Below are positions 1 to 12,599 of a stretch of 64,000 nt of DNA, one piece after another. The notes under the pieces are model-generated. The model was not told where the DNA came from, ran no database searches, and saw only the letters and a list, made by a program, of their open reading frames with translations. The stretch comes from Ascochyta rabiei. Taxonomy: Eukaryota; Ascomycota; Dothideomycetes; Pleosporales; Didymellaceae. The stretch spans positions 930,001 through 994,000 of the forward strand of contig NC_082424.1 in assembly GCF_004011695.2 (NCBI RefSeq), written 5' to 3'. The first letter of the stretch is position 1, and the number at the start of each line of letters is the position of its first letter. Both the position numbers and the translations under genes were made by a program.

Positions 1-2260
1 TTTATAAACTACTATTAACAATTTATCTACAGTTTCTCTAAATTAGCTTTACTATTAACTAAGATAACCTACAAAACCCTAGGAGCCGCTAGGGGAGGTC
101 CGGCAATAGGAAGAGAGGAAAGCTAGAAAATTAACATTAGCGAAAAAGGCAGATCTACTTTCTAGAAACTTAAAGATGCTTTTACCTAAGTACCTATACT
201 CTCCTACTTTAATCCTTATAAGAAAACAAGAGTAGAGGTAGATATATTAGATAGCGTAATCTTAGGTATACTAAGTTAATATGTACTAGAAGATATTAGA
301 GCAGGTTAATAGAGGCTAATTAGTTTCTTTTCTTATAAATTAATCTAAGTAGAATACAATTACAATACTTATAACAAAGAACTACTAGCTATTATTAAGA
401 GCCTAGAATACTATCGCTACTACCTTAAAGGCATACACTTTAAGGTCCTTACAGACTATAAGAACTTAAAGTAGTTTATAGAGAATAAAACCCTTAACTA
501 TTACTAGGTTTAATCCTATCTAGCCCTAACTTAGTTTAATTTTATCCTTACATATTAACTAGGGACTACTAATCCTATAGATAGACCTTTAAGGTAACTA
601 GACTATAGAGTAGAGACAGAGAAACCTTTGTTAAAGTATAACGAAGCCTTTGTTTAGCCTCTTTAAGACTTACTTACCTCTTAAGGAAAGAATAATGTCC
701 TAGTGTTAGCTGTTATAATATAGGCATCCTAAAGGTCTAAAGAACAATTAGAAGTTATTAAAGCCCTCTAGAATTTCTAAGTAAAGGAAAGTACTATAAC
801 TAGGGACCTACATAACTATAAGAAAGAATCTATAGTTAAACTAGACTTAGAGGTAACCTCTAAGGGATACAATAGCGAAACAGACTAGAATAGGCTAGAA
901 TAGCCTGTTGTAGGTAATAAGAGGTTAAAGCACTTAACTACTCCTAAGGAAAAGTCTAAGGCGCTCTAAGAATGCCATAACAATCTACTTAGAGGATATT
1001 TTAGAGGCAAGAAGACAATAGAAAAGCTATAACACTACTATAAGTAGAAAGGAATAAGAAAAGATATAAGAGACTACTATAAGAACTACCTAGTATATAA
1101 GAAGTTAACGCTAGTACGTTACAAGCTATACAGTCTCCTAGCACCCTTATCTCCTCTAAACGCAGCCTAGGAAGAGGTTACTATAGATTTTATTATAGAA
1201 TTACCTCTAAGTTACTTAGGCTACTAGGTATACAACGCTATCTTAGTTGTAGTCTGTAGACTTACTAAAATAGCTTACTACATCCTAGCTAGAGCTAATT
1301 AGAACAGCACAGACCTAGCTTAATCCTAGATAAGAGAAGAAATACGCTTATATAGTGTCCTAAAGAGGATAATCTTAGATAGGGGCCTACTTATAGCAGC
1401 TAAACACTAGGACACTTTCTAATACTACTTAAACTTAAGGAGGATATTAACTTCTACTTATTATCTACAGACAGATAGGCAGACTAAAAGACAGAATTAG
1501 ACACTTAAATAGTACCTACAGTGCTATTATTACCTAGAATAAGATAATTAGAGCCTATAGGTATTAGTTATAGAGTTTATATATAATAATAGTATATATA
1601 TAACTATAGGCACTACGCCCTTTAGAGTATACTATAGCATAGATCCTATTAGTCCTAACTAGCCTAGTATGCCTTATAGCGTTAGGGAATTACCTCTAGA
1701 GGCATAAGTAGCTAGTAAGGTTATTACTTTGCAATAAGAATGTAAGAAGAAAATTATTACTGTAAATAAATACTAGAAATTATATATAGATAAGAAACGC
1801 TTAGCACATACGTTTAAAATAGGTAATTAAGTAATAGTATTAAATTAGTACATTAGGTTAATAAGGCCTAAGAAAAAGCTTAACTAGAGGTACCTAGGCC
1901 TAGGTTGCATAGTAGACTCGTATAGTCTAACAGCATTTAAAGTTTACCTTCTAGGCCTATAGAGCGTATATCTAGTCTTTTATACGTTATTACTAGAGCT
2001 TTATAATCTACAGGGCCTTATTCTACACCTAGAGGTCCTAATTATAGACATGCTGTGTAAACAAAGTAATAATGTATATAAAGTGGACACTATACTAGAT
2101 AGGCTTAAAGGAGAACATAATTAGTAGGAATATCTAGTTAAATAGACTGGCTATAGAGAAGAAGAGAACTCCTAGAAGCCTAGTTAAAATATTTCTAGTA
2201 ACGTTCTCTAATAATTTTAGAAATCTAAGGGCATTATACTAAAAAGGAATCTAAAAGAAA
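1..2260 (+). pseudogene. pol relic of element A (RNase H, integrase, chromodomain)
   Basis: Plus-strand translation gives RNase H near 376-480 (NKELLAIIKSLEYYRYYLKG, then FKVLTDYKNLK). An integrase core lies at about 1180-1670, with TIDFIIELPLS, then TDRQTKRQNQTLKQYL allowing Gln for TAG. A chromodomain lies near 2083-2185 (VDTILDRLKGEHN, EYLVK, then a Trp-to-stop change before TGYREEENS). Almost all stops are TAG or TAA where Gln or Trp is expected, so decay came mainly from CpA-to-TpA transitions and little from indels. The product would have been the reverse transcriptase/integrase polyprotein of a chromovirus. Confidence 0.8.
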
Positions 2261-2689
2261 AGACCTATAGGGGTTAAGGTTAACCCCTAAAGAAGAAGGG
2301 GAAGGAGAAAAGGCAATAAGAGTATCCTAAGGAGACAACGTACCTTTACTAGTTTTCCTATAGGGTTTTTAGGGTGTTTAATAGCGTTATACTCTAGGAT
2401 TAACTTAGCTAAGCTTATAAGCATCTCCTAAGATCTATTATTACCTATTATAGACTATAAGAGCCTATTACAAATTATAAACAGCTTAACCTAAGGGTAT
2501 AAAATTTATTACATTACAGGAAGGAAATATAAGACATAAAAGTAAGAACTCTATTAAATTAAGCCTAAGGCTTAGGTATACCTAGGATTTCTAAGGGAAA
2601 TCTAACTATAGAAATTATTTAGGGTTATATTATTATATAAGCTATAATAGCCTATTAGGGCCTATTATAAGGTGTTCTTACTACCTTTA

Positions 2690-3080
2690 AGTGCTGTTAT
2701 AGCAGTCTAGCTTCTTCTAGAGCGCCTTAATCTTCTTTGTTACAGCACCTTTCTTTAAGCTAGTAGCAGAATTCCTCTCTACCTCTAGAACAGCTATCTC
2801 TATAACTATAGCCTCGCCTTTTTTCTTATAATTAGAAATAGGGTTAGCAACGTAATTATAAACCTTAACCTATAATAAGTTAGTATAGCCTATTTAGGAA
2901 CAGAATTAGTATATATACCTACTTATAAGAGGAATTAGTCTTATTAGCAACCCTGTTAGCTATAGTAACCTTAAGACTACGCTTACTAGCCTTAGCACAG
3001 GCTAAAACTAACTTCTTAGTGCGCTAGCGCTGGTTAGGGCGGAAATTAGAGTAAGGGTCCTTATTCTCTGCGATAGCGCT
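2690..3080 (-). pseudogene. Open frame antisense to pol in the 3' part of element A
   Basis: On the minus strand, about 2930-3075 reads as a basic stretch (DPYSNFRPNQR, a TAG stop, then RTKKLVLACAKASKRSLK), and about 2709-2834 reads NYKKKGEAIVIEIAVLEVE, then KKGAVTKKIKAL before a TAG. The stops look like RIP products of Gln or Arg/Trp codons read on the minus strand, while the plus strand gives nothing protein-like here. It lies between pol and the 3' LTR of a plus-strand element. I do not recognise the family. Similar antisense frames occur in elements B, D and E. Confidence 0.4.
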
Positions 3081-4183
3081 ACTATATAGGTAGAGGTAAG
3101 AAGCGTAGGGAATATACGTGCTACTAAACGCGTTAGAATAACCTATAATAGACTAAAACTACTTAAAAAGATAACCTACTAGCTGTAATCCTTAGAAATA
3201 GGCTAATAGAGCTCTATAAGCTTAAATTTAGCTAACTTCTTCTCTAATACAGTTAGCAGGCGCTACTAGTGCTTACTATTAACTATGTCCTAGTTAGACT
3301 CCTAGATGCTAAACTCTAACTCCTAGAGAATCTTTTAAATCTTAGGCAGCTTTGTATTATTCTTAGGGTAAAGCTGCTAAGAGTTAGTATAACCTATAAT
3401 AGGTAATAAACACCTAGAAGGGGGATACATACCGTAATACACTCCTAGTTAGCAGAAACGTACTAGAAACAGCGCATAACCTAGTTAGACTTACCTAATT
3501 TTATCTCTATAATCTAGGCAGAGTATATAGTAGTATTAGTAGGCATAACCTAGATATAAACGTAACTAACCTAGCTGTAATACTTATACTGTCCTGTAGT
3601 AAAGCTACAGACACACTAAATATACACCTAAAACAACTATACACTATTATAAGTAAAATTATTACTAACTACGTTTAGATCTATAGTAGGTAGGTAAGAT
3701 AGTAGTCTTAGTGTTAAAGATTATACTTGTAAAGTCGTTAGAGCCTAAAGGATCTAGTTAGCTGCCTATAGAGTTATAACGACCTATAATAACCTATAAG
3801 AGGTTATTCTAGTTTAGTAAAGGAAATTCTACCCTTACTAAAGAAAAGCACTAACTTACTAAAAAGTAGAGTAGAGTGTAGAAGTAATAGTCTAAAATAG
3901 GTAGTAACGTTAGGTATACCTAGGTAGGAAGCTAGTAGTGTATAGACCTACTTATTCTCTAGGTACCTATAAATATTTAAGGTAAAGGTAGAGGTAAGAG
4001 TAAAGGTAAAGATGTAAATAAACGCAACCACCAGCAGGTTTAAGAAGATCCCCTCCGTTACTAGATAACCCCTCCCTAGTGCCTAGGACGCCTTATAGCC
4101 TACAGTGGCCTATTAATACTAGCCTAGGTTTAGGTAACTATAATACTAATTAATTAGGATAAACAATCCTAGAAGGGGGATAT

Positions 4184-4434
4184 TGTTAGGTCCCTAGTCT
4201 CTAGGTACTCTGCACTAAGACTAAAGACTAAAGGCCTAGTAAATAGAGCAGGGGTGGCGTATCTATATAACCTAGCTAGATTACTCTAATTACTTAGGAG
4301 CGATTCGTCTATCTATAACCTGCAATTACACTCTCTATCTTTAAGTGCTTAATAACGTGCCACCCCTCCTAAAAGGAATTCTAATAACTATGCTCTATAC
4401 ACTATAACCTTTCTATATTCTATAGATTGTAACA
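4184..4434. repeat. LTR-like block between elements A and D
   Basis: The 251-bp block starts TGTTAGGTCC and ends GATTGTAACA, so both ends fit the TG...CA rule with an inverted TGTTA/TAACA. A purine tract (AGAAGGGGGA) precedes it on the plus strand, and the mirror image (CCCCCTTCT) follows it at 4440-4447. It could therefore be the 3' LTR of plus-strand A or of minus-strand D. Its last 45 or so bases recur at 37798-37845, at the far end of D, but the rest does not. Confidence 0.6.
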
Positions 4435-4739
4435 CTATCCCCCTTCTGTCTTAGCTTAGTCTCTTAAGCTTATTTATATGACGTAGGGCCTATCCTTAAT
4501 TAGTAGGCAGTTTTAACAATACTAAATTAACTAACTATCTTAAGTTTAGCTTGCTGTTATTGTCTATACAGATTTATTAAGTCCTTTAGAGAGATTATAG
4601 TGTAAAAATACAAAACTTATATAAAGTATAACGAAGTATATAAGGTTTACGTTTAATCTAGAAAGTATAGTAAGTGCGTTTACCTTAGGCAACGTTGTAA
4701 CATAAAGGTAACTTAATCTAAGTTTACCTAGCTAATGTC

Positions 4740-5100
4740 TAAGAAAGAGAAATTGCGCGTACGTATAAAGGAGAGTTATAAATTATAAACTAAAGTCCTT
4801 TAAATATTAGAAAAAGCTATAGAGGACTTATGCGTAGCTTATATACGCAAGGAGCAGTTAAAACAATAAATAGATTTATTAGACTATTATGCTAAGGAGG
4901 CTATTATAGTAGAGGAACGCAGTATAGAAGAGTAGGAGTAGTTAGAGGCAGCAACTATTAAGTTACCTAATTCGCCTAATAAGTTCTTGTTACTACCTAG
5001 TACCTAGGGTGCCTTTAAAGGCTATCCCTTAGAGTACTAGAAGAGCAACGTAGCACTGCCTAATTAGTCTCTTTAAATTACTTTAATAACTACTAGTAGT
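4740..5100 (+). pseudogene. Open frame antisense to pol in the 3' part of element D
   Basis: The plus strand reads as a charged, helical protein: KKEKLRVRIKESYKL, stop, ILEKAIEDLCVAYIRKEQLK, then IDLLDYYAKEAIIVEERSIE, with TAA and TAG where Gln would fit, then LPNSPNKFLLLPST. Element D is coded on the minus strand, so this frame is antisense and lies beyond the integrase next to the 3' LTR. I recall similar helical open frames among unnamed fungal proteins from repeats, but I cannot name a family or function. Confidence 0.45.
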
Positions 5101-5129
5101 TTGTAAGGTGTATAGTTAGTTTCTATATG

Positions 5130-5719
5130 TTTTTTAAGTTAGGGTATCCTAACTACTTAACTAGATATTTATCCTAGCTACCTTCCTTTTAGTGTTATAT
5201 TATTTTTTTAACTTTCTATTTATCTTTACTATTAGCTTAGTTATAGAAGTTCTTCTAGATAGGTGTTCTAGAGTTAGCTAGTTCTAATAGCAATATGTGG
5301 AATACTAGATAGATCTTTACATCCTTTAGTAGATTAAGTCTATAGTTAACTAGGCTTATCTACTTTAAAAAAAAAAAAGGTCTAACTTTAATATAGTCTA
5401 GTAGTTTTGTTAGTCTTTGTATGCAAAGGTTTTTTTTAAAGAAATAGACTTTATCTCCATTTTTTAGCTTAGGTGCTGTTTTTCTTTTCTAGTTAACATA
5501 TAAGATTACTTATTCTTAAGCCTTAATAATATTTTCTAGTGCTTTCTTATACACTTCTTTTAGTCTTACTACTAAGAATATTGCTAATTTAGTCTAAATT
5601 AGCATGTCTAGACTTTTAGTAAAGAGATTTAAGTGCATTCTATAATTTAGAAAGAATAGTAATTCTTCTATTAATTCTAATAATTTGTTATTGTATGCGA
5701 TTAATGCTATAGGTAATAG
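5130..5719 (-). pseudogene. Integrase C-terminal part of element D
   Basis: Read on the minus strand from 5719 down, this continues the integrase interrupted by element B: LLPIALIAYNN, FLNYRMHLNLFTKSLDMLI, then the linker KLAIFLVVRLKEVYKKALE and the C-terminal barrel-like part KTAPKLKNGDKVYFFKKN. Stops stand mainly where Gln is expected. The first part is on the far side of B, from 24541 upward. Confidence 0.75.
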
Positions 5720-5921
5720 TGTTAGGCATTAGGCCTAGAGGTACCTCTACTAGTCTTAGCAAGCTACTATAGGGCTAGCTAGCCCAGACTATATAAAGGT
5801 GTTAGAGGTTATTACTAATACTCTAGTAATTAGTCTTGTTACTACACACTACGTACCTTAATACACCTACTATCTTCTTTAACTCTATCCTCCCTTATAA
5901 TTACTTTATATACTCTTTATA
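5720..5921 (+). repeat. 5' LTR of element B
   Basis: Starts TGTTAGGCATTAGG and ends CTCTTTATA, a RIP-changed CTCTTTACA. It is colinear along its full length with 24339-24540. The central stretch around ACTATATAAAGG (about 5786-5800) is nearly unchanged between the copies and could hold a TATA box. Confidence 0.85.
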
Positions 5922-5999
5922 TTCTAATTACTCTTATATTATAATTAAAGATAGACCTAAGCTACTATAAGTCTTGTACTAAATTATCTAGGCTTACTG

Positions 6000-8281
6000 T
6001 CTTTAGAGAGGGACTAAGACAACCTACCTATAGGAGAGCTAGTAGAGCGTAAGGTAACACCTCCCTCTGCAGATAAGGAGATACCTTAACAGACACTAAG
6101 TATCTATAGTGCCTTAAGAGGATCTGTAGGTCCTCTAGGTAGTATACCTTACCTTAGAATTTGTATCTATAGGGCAGCTTTAGCTAGAGAAGGCTAGAAT
6201 AGCCTAGAAGTAGGTAATTAATAATAGGACTTAGAAAACTTGCGTAAATAGTTGTAAGAGACAAAAGACTATAAGAAAATTTCCTTTCTTTATAAACTTA
6301 GACGCAAATACAACAAAGAAGATCTAGTAATAATCCTATCCTTCTAAAAAGTACTAGAAGGGGTAGAGAAACTATAATGTTCCCTATCTATAAACCTTTT
6401 ATAACCTAAACCCCTATAGAAGTACATAAAGCGTAACTACGCTAAATATAACTATTAGAAGAAAGATTATAAGAGATACTTCCTCTAATCCCTAGTTAAT
6501 TTCCTTATAGAGGAATAAAAGATTAACTTTAGTATAAGGTACCTCTTAGAGAACCTAAAGACGTTATAGTAGGCCTACTGCACAACTAACTACTGTAATT
6601 AGCTAACCTAGGAACTAACATAGTAAGAGCTAAAAAGAATTATGCTAGATACTCTAGGAACGCTAGCTAAACACAAGTAAGCGGCGTATAAATCCTTAAA
6701 GTAATATAAGTTGTAGAAATCTTAGTCCCCTATAGATCTATTAGATTTTATATATCTACTATAGGAGGAACTAGGCAACTTACATACGCTAGAGCTTTAA
6801 GTTCTAGAATATATTGCTGTACTGCTCCCTAGTATATAAAAGGACTTATTTCTTATCCTCTATAATTAAAGGGACATAATCCTAAAAGTAGAAGAATAAG
6901 CTAATATTATTAACTAGAGACTAGGTTAGCATAGCTAACAGCTACCTAAGAAAACTCTAGCTAAGGGTAAGACAACTAACAAAGGGCTACAGAAGCGCTA
7001 ATTTAGTAACTCTAGGTTAGAAGGGAACACAAAAACTCTAAAAAAATTATTTAAGTCTAAGAAGTTCTATAAGGAGCTAGTAAAGGGTAAAAAGGGCTAA
7101 GATAGGCTATACAAGACCCTTTACTCGCATACCTTAAGTGTAGAGAAACTGGTTACTAGTACTCTAACTGCCTAAAGCTAAAGTTAAATTAGAAAGACCG
7201 TGCTTTAGATAAGTTAGGAAAAGATAAGGGACCTAAGAGCTAATCTCCTCTCTTGTAGCCTATATTAAATTATCTAAGAAGAAGAAGAAGAATATCTCTC
7301 TTTATAAGGTAGTGTATCTAGAATATATATACCTACTTACAGTTAAAGCATCTATAGGCAACGCAGAGAATATAGAAGCCTTAATAGATAGAGGGTTACA
7401 ACTAAACTTAATTTTAGTTCTCCTAGTAAAGGAGCAGGATCTAGAGGTTATACTATTAAATAAATTAGTAGCTAAAGGTATAGGTAGAGCGGAATTACCT
7501 ATCTATAAAGTAACTACAGTAGAAGTATCTATTATTAACTCCTATAGAAGACAGGAGGTCTAACAGATACCTTTTATAGTTACAGACCTTTAAAGGTACA
7601 AGATATACCTTAGATTACCCTAGATTAACTAGACAAACCCTAAGCTAAGCTATTTAAGCTAGCATATGCTCTTCTAAGGGAAGAAGTACAGGAACTCTTC
7701 TAAACTAGAGAAAATAGTATTAGAAGATACTAAAGAGTTTAAACGCACTATAAGAAGTTTCTTAGCAGACGTTTATATATATATAGTAAACTTAGTAGGT
7801 ATATATAACCTAATATCTGCTAAAAAGAGCCTAATTCTAGAAGTGTACTGCAAATATACGTACTTAGGATTAGAGGATAATACTTAGGTCCTACTAGAGT
7901 ATAGAGAGCATAACCTAGCAATTTATATTGTAGAAGGAGCTACTTCCCCCTACTAACTGTTATACGGACTATCTGTAATAGAATTAGAGATACTTAGGAA
8001 GTATCTAGCAGAATATCTCTAATATAGCTAGATATAACACTTAAGGTTGCTAGCAGGGGCGCCTATTCTCTTTTTAAAGAAGAAAGACAGTAACCTATAA
8101 CTGTGTGTAGACTATAGAGGTCTAAACAAGATAATAGTTAAAAACTACTATCTATTACTATTAATTACAGAGTTACTAGAATAACTAGCGTAAGCTAAGT
8201 TCTATACTAAACTAGATATACGTAAGGTATATTACTATATCTAAATTAAAAAAGGGGATAAGTAGAAGACTGCGTTTTAAA
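6000..8281 (+). pseudogene. gag, protease and first half of RT of element B
   Basis: After a leader, the plus strand shows a degraded Gag. A possible zinc-knuckle remnant lies near 7137-7175 (KCRETGY...YSNC). The longest frame left open in the block, 7312-7563, is protease-like: VKASIGNAENIEALIDRGL, where DRG stands in the place of the usual DSG/DTG of retropepsins. RT begins near 8041 with LFLKKKDS, LCVDYRGLNKI, then FYTKLDIRKVYYYIQIKKGD, and stops at 8281 where element C enters. Stops are mostly TAG or TAA for Gln or Trp. Confidence 0.75.
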
Positions 8282-8285
8282 CTAG

Positions 8286-8541
8286 TGTTCCAGTATAAGT
8301 ATCGAAGCATCTCGTTAGCAGGCACATTAGGAAGGATACTTATTATTATTATTGTTAAGGGTTAAAGAGATAAGAGATACGGTAGTCAAATTCTATAAGT
8401 AAGTGTTACTAGTTGTTTTTTATAGGTGTCTTGCCTTAATAGTTCCTGTTAAGGTCTCTTATACCCTTCTACTAGCTAGATTACGTATACTAGCTAAGTA
8501 TTCTAGTTCTTACTAAGAGAGTTACTGTATACACTAGTATA
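8286..8541 (-). repeat. 3' LTR of element C
   Basis: The plus-strand sequence starts TGTTCCAGTATAAG and ends TAGTATA, a RIP-changed GGCACA. It aligns base for base in length with 19551-19806 and with the third copy at 37921-38177. Confidence 0.88.
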
Positions 8542-8559
8542 AACCTCCTCTCCCTAAGA

Positions 8560-11500
8560 GCTTAGCCCTATTAAGCAAATAAACTAAGTTAAAACTAAAC
8601 TCTAAACTAATTACTAACCCCCCTTATTACTCTGCTTGTTCCTTTCCCTTGCTACCTCCCTGTTTCTGCAATCTTATTAAGGCCCTAGTTTCCTAAGTAG
8701 GTTGTTAACTAGAGTCTCCTAATAGCTTAGGGGTAGGAGAGTCTAGTATGTGTCTTAATAAACCCTAGTCTAAGGCACTGCCTAATTTGTATATTATCTA
8801 GGTAGTAGCCTCTATTACTTTAACAGTTAGACTGTTAAATAACTTATTAAGAGCACCTCCCTATATATGCTGTCTGTTCTATAACTTCTATTCTTTCTTA
8901 TATTCTAGTACTACTTCTTTATTAGTAAAGAAGGATTAATTAGAGATACCTAACTCTTTATTAGCTCTAAAGTAATACTTCTTAGACATCTTTACCTACT
9001 ACTAATACCTCTTTACTATAGTAATGTTATTATCCCTGCTCTTCTAAAGAAACTTTATAAACTTCTTATTATTAAGACTAAAAATACAGAGTATCTCTTA
9101 CTAGACTAGATAAGAGTTATACTAAGCCTAGCAATAGATAGCTTTAGAAATCTAGAAAGAGAAAGTTAGCGCTATGTCTGCTAGGAAAGCATAGGGAGCA
9201 CTACTATACTTATTTAAATAACCTAATAGTAATAAGGGTCCTAGTATAAGCATCTAATAAGAACTAGTAATATCCTTATATAATCCTATCTCTAGAATCT
9301 CTATAGTTTCTCTGTCCTCTGTAACTAGCACGTACTAAGGGAGTATAGTTCTGCGCCTTATTATAGATAGTCTAGTAGACCTATATAGTAGTGCTAGGTA
9401 GAAGATCCTAACGTCCCTATACTTATAAGGATACTTCTTCTACTTAACACCTACTACGTCTTATGCTAACTTAGGGTAGTTAACTATATCTACCTACCCC
9501 TTTATATAACTATTACATTATTTAATTCTATTTCTTTCCTCTAAGCTAAGTATTCTAGAACTAAATTGTAGAAGCCTTCTAGAGTAATAGTGTAGTTATC
9601 TGTATCTTTATTATTAAAGGATACTAAGCCCTATATTATGTCTATTCCTCTCCCTAACTCTATAGTGTTATAGAGGTTGTAATCTACATGCTTAAAGAAC
9701 GTCTAATCTCTAGGCGTAGTGTATTTAGTGTAGTATAGATAGGAGATTAAGTTAGTTTGTTAATAGAGTACTATATAGTAAAGCTAGTACTATAGATTAC
9801 CTCTTACTAGCTGTTAGATAATAGAGTAGTACATAATCCTATACTACTCTAGGTTACTTTTACTATACTTTATATAAGTATAATAGTTATATATATTAAA
9901 GTATTTATCTACTATTTACTAGAGTTCTAGATTATTTTAAAATATAGAGGCAAATACAGAGACTATAATAGTGCCCTTCTAGTTTAGACTATCTGCCTTA
10001 GCTTAAAAATGTTAAGATAGGTGCTTAGAGATAAAGTCACTCTAGTTAAGGTTAAGTACGGTAGGAACTAGGCAGAATTAATAGGACTATAGACTATCGA
10101 TCGTGTTTAGTGTATAGAGCTGTTCTTAAAACAGGATCCTAGTTTTTAGGTTACTTCTCTACTTTCCCTAGCTAGTCTTATTCTTATGTATTAGTATAAG
10201 TAGGTTAGATATTATAGTAGTGTTAAGAGTGCAGACTAGTAAGCTAAGTTTACAAGCAGTGTACTAGGAATAGGGAAAGTAAACTTATAACAGGTTAACT
10301 GTGTAGTAGGTAATTATTCTTCTACTAGTACCTTTCTTCTTTTAAGTTTCTTCTCTCTTACAGCACTCTTAGACCTATATATCTAGGAGCTTTACACGCT
10401 CTAGATCCTTAAGGAGCTTCTAACTAATCTTTATACAGAGAAGAATAAAGGCAGATTAGCTATTAGTGTATCTGCACTTAGCGCTATCCTAGATATTGTT
10501 TATTACGTCTTTACTAATCTCTACGTCTTCCTATATAGACTAAACGTCTAATATTAATAGGTAGTTAACCTTAGGGCTTATAATATCTTAAAATAATCTA
10601 AATTCTAATAGCCTAATTAACAATTGTTCCCTAGTCTAATAGTCCTCTAGCACTAAAGTGACAGAGCTAAATTGCGTTCCCCTAGACTGTTAGTGCTTCT
10701 AAATTGCATCTATTATGCAGCGCTGCTTTCCTATTTTATTAACACTTAACTTAAAGGCTATCTAGTTAAGGCTATTAGGTGTTGCAGACAACAGGTCCCT
10801 TTAGTGTTCTTGTTTAATACTTTTAATAACATCCTTAGGGAATTTATTACCTGTTAGGAATAGCTTTATATTAGTCTATAGCCTTATTAGAGTAAAGAAT
10901 AATCCTTCTAGGGAAATACCTAATTAGCCTATAGTCCTTATACTTATTGCTAGCTTAGTAAGTAGCTATAACCTAAATAGTAATGCTAAAGGGGCTAGTG
11001 TCTAAACTCTATTAAGAGTGTACTCTAGCGCCGCTTGTATTAGTATAAGGAAGTTCTTAGAACTAAACCTTATAGTATTTAATGCTGCCTACTCTTAAGT
11101 AATCCTTTCTTTTAGCAAGTAGAGTATCCTAATACCTTTTAGGTTAAAGATTAGTGCTAGTAGTTAGGTCTTCTATAGTATAAGTGCTTACATCTACTAT
11201 TAGTATGTTTTTAAAGTTAGATCCCTAGTTAGGCACACATCCTACTCTGTTGCTTTTAGCTTTAGTACGCCTTTACCTAGTGCTTTCACCTTTACTATAA
11301 GTAGGTAGGTCTTATTATTTAGGTGCGTAACAAAGTTTATTATATCCTGCTAGAGTATAGTAAGGGCTTAGTAGACTATATTCTAGTTACTTAAGTTACA
11401 GAACTTGTCCCTCCTCTTTTATAGTATAGATAGGCGTTAGTAAATTACTAAGTTAATAAACTTAGTAAGGTAATTAGCCTCTACTTAGTAGATATAGTAT

Positions 11501-12100
11501 ATAATTAAGTTAACTGTTATATACTCTATAGCAGACTATAGGTAGTATAGTATTACTATGTTTACTAGAATATTTTTACTATTCTTATTTTTACAGATGT
11601 ACTTTATAGCTTGTACTATTTCTATTATCTTCCTCTAGTTATAGTCTGTTGCTAATTAGATTGCTAGGTATTAACTATTAAAGTTGCTTATGCCTCTGTA
11701 TTATGTAACTCGGTTTAGGGTTCACTAGATAATGTCTAATATCAAGTGTATTATAGCTGCTAATTTGTTAAACTTAGTAACTGCTGCACTTATCTAGAAG
11801 TTAAGCTTTTCCCTTTACGCCTATAGCTCTCCTTAAGTAAATTCTATTATAAACTAGCTAACTGTAGATCCCTCTATGTATAGCATTAGGATATTAGCAA
11901 CCTTAGTAATATTCTTACTCTTAATAGCCTTTAAGACTAATAACTACCGCACTACCCCTTCTCCTAGTTCTAGCTCTTTCTGTGCAATTACTCTTTGCTA
12001 TAATATTGTAAACTTTATATATAGTTAAGTAGATATAAAGAAGTTATAAGCTAATATTGTAAGGAAGAGAGTTAGAAGTAATAGGGTGGCTCTGCTTTAA
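8560..12100 (-). pseudogene. Extra long sense frame of element C, downstream of pol
   Basis: Beyond the integrase, the minus strand keeps reading as protein over roughly 3.5 kb. Samples are QRVIAQKELELGEGVVR, LLVLKAIKSKNITKVANILM and FTQGELQAQREKLNF (all near 11,750-12,030), and EDVEISKDVINNI and KLLKDLERVKLLDI (near 10,370-10,550), with stops mostly at Gln positions. The predicted protein is rich in helices and I do not recognise any domain. A T-rich stretch with repeated TTACTTAC (about 12,140-12,200) separates it from pol. It could be an additional retrotransposon ORF or the remains of another element on the same strand. Confidence 0.5.
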
Positions 12101-12599
12101 GAGTGTCCTAGGTAGCTGTAGGCCTGCTTTTCTTCTATACTTTTACTTACTGTTTATGTTTTTTACTTACTATTTATAGTTTTACTTACTTACCTTTACT
12201 TACTATAATTGTTAATTATTTATAATTAGTTGTTTTAGTTATAAGCTATTAGCTTACACCTTTCTCTGTACTTAGTAGGTACCTAAGATAAGTTACTTTT
12301 ACTAGCGTTAAGTTTTAGCTAATTAGGAGTTAACTAGTAAGACCTAGTAACTGCTAATTAGCTTGTAGCTTTGTTAGTTAGGACGTTACCTCTCTATCTT
12401 TAGCAGTCTATCCTATAGACTGTACTGCTATTCCTTATTATTAGAGTCTAAATTAGATAAGTTATTATATATTTTATATTACAGTCTTTTATACTATATA
12501 AGAGGTTAGAGGTAGATTTTAATACTTAGTAAATTATAACTAGCAGGTATACTTCCCTTACCTGCTAGAATAGGGGTGCTTAAATTCTTAGCAGGCTTG

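Larger units (their letters stand above)
1..4434 (+). mobile_element. Element A: Ty3/gypsy LTR retrotransposon, 5' part outside window
   Basis: The window opens inside the reverse transcriptase/RNase H of a plus-strand gypsy element (FINYY, then FSKLALLLT). Integrase and a chromodomain follow up to about 2260, then about 1.9 kb without pol, a purine tract at 4171-4180, and an LTR-like block at 4184-4434. The order RT, RNase H, integrase, chromodomain is that of chromoviruses (Ty3/gypsy). The 5' LTR, gag and protease lie left of the window. All frames are broken by RIP-type stops, so the element cannot be active. Its right end is not certain, because the LTR-like block could instead belong to element D. 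Confidence 0.8.

Noticed and set aside
7312..7563. 83-codon open frame as a possible host gene
   Set aside because: It reads as the retropepsin region of element B (EALIDRGL) and is flanked by Gag and RT relics in the same orientation.
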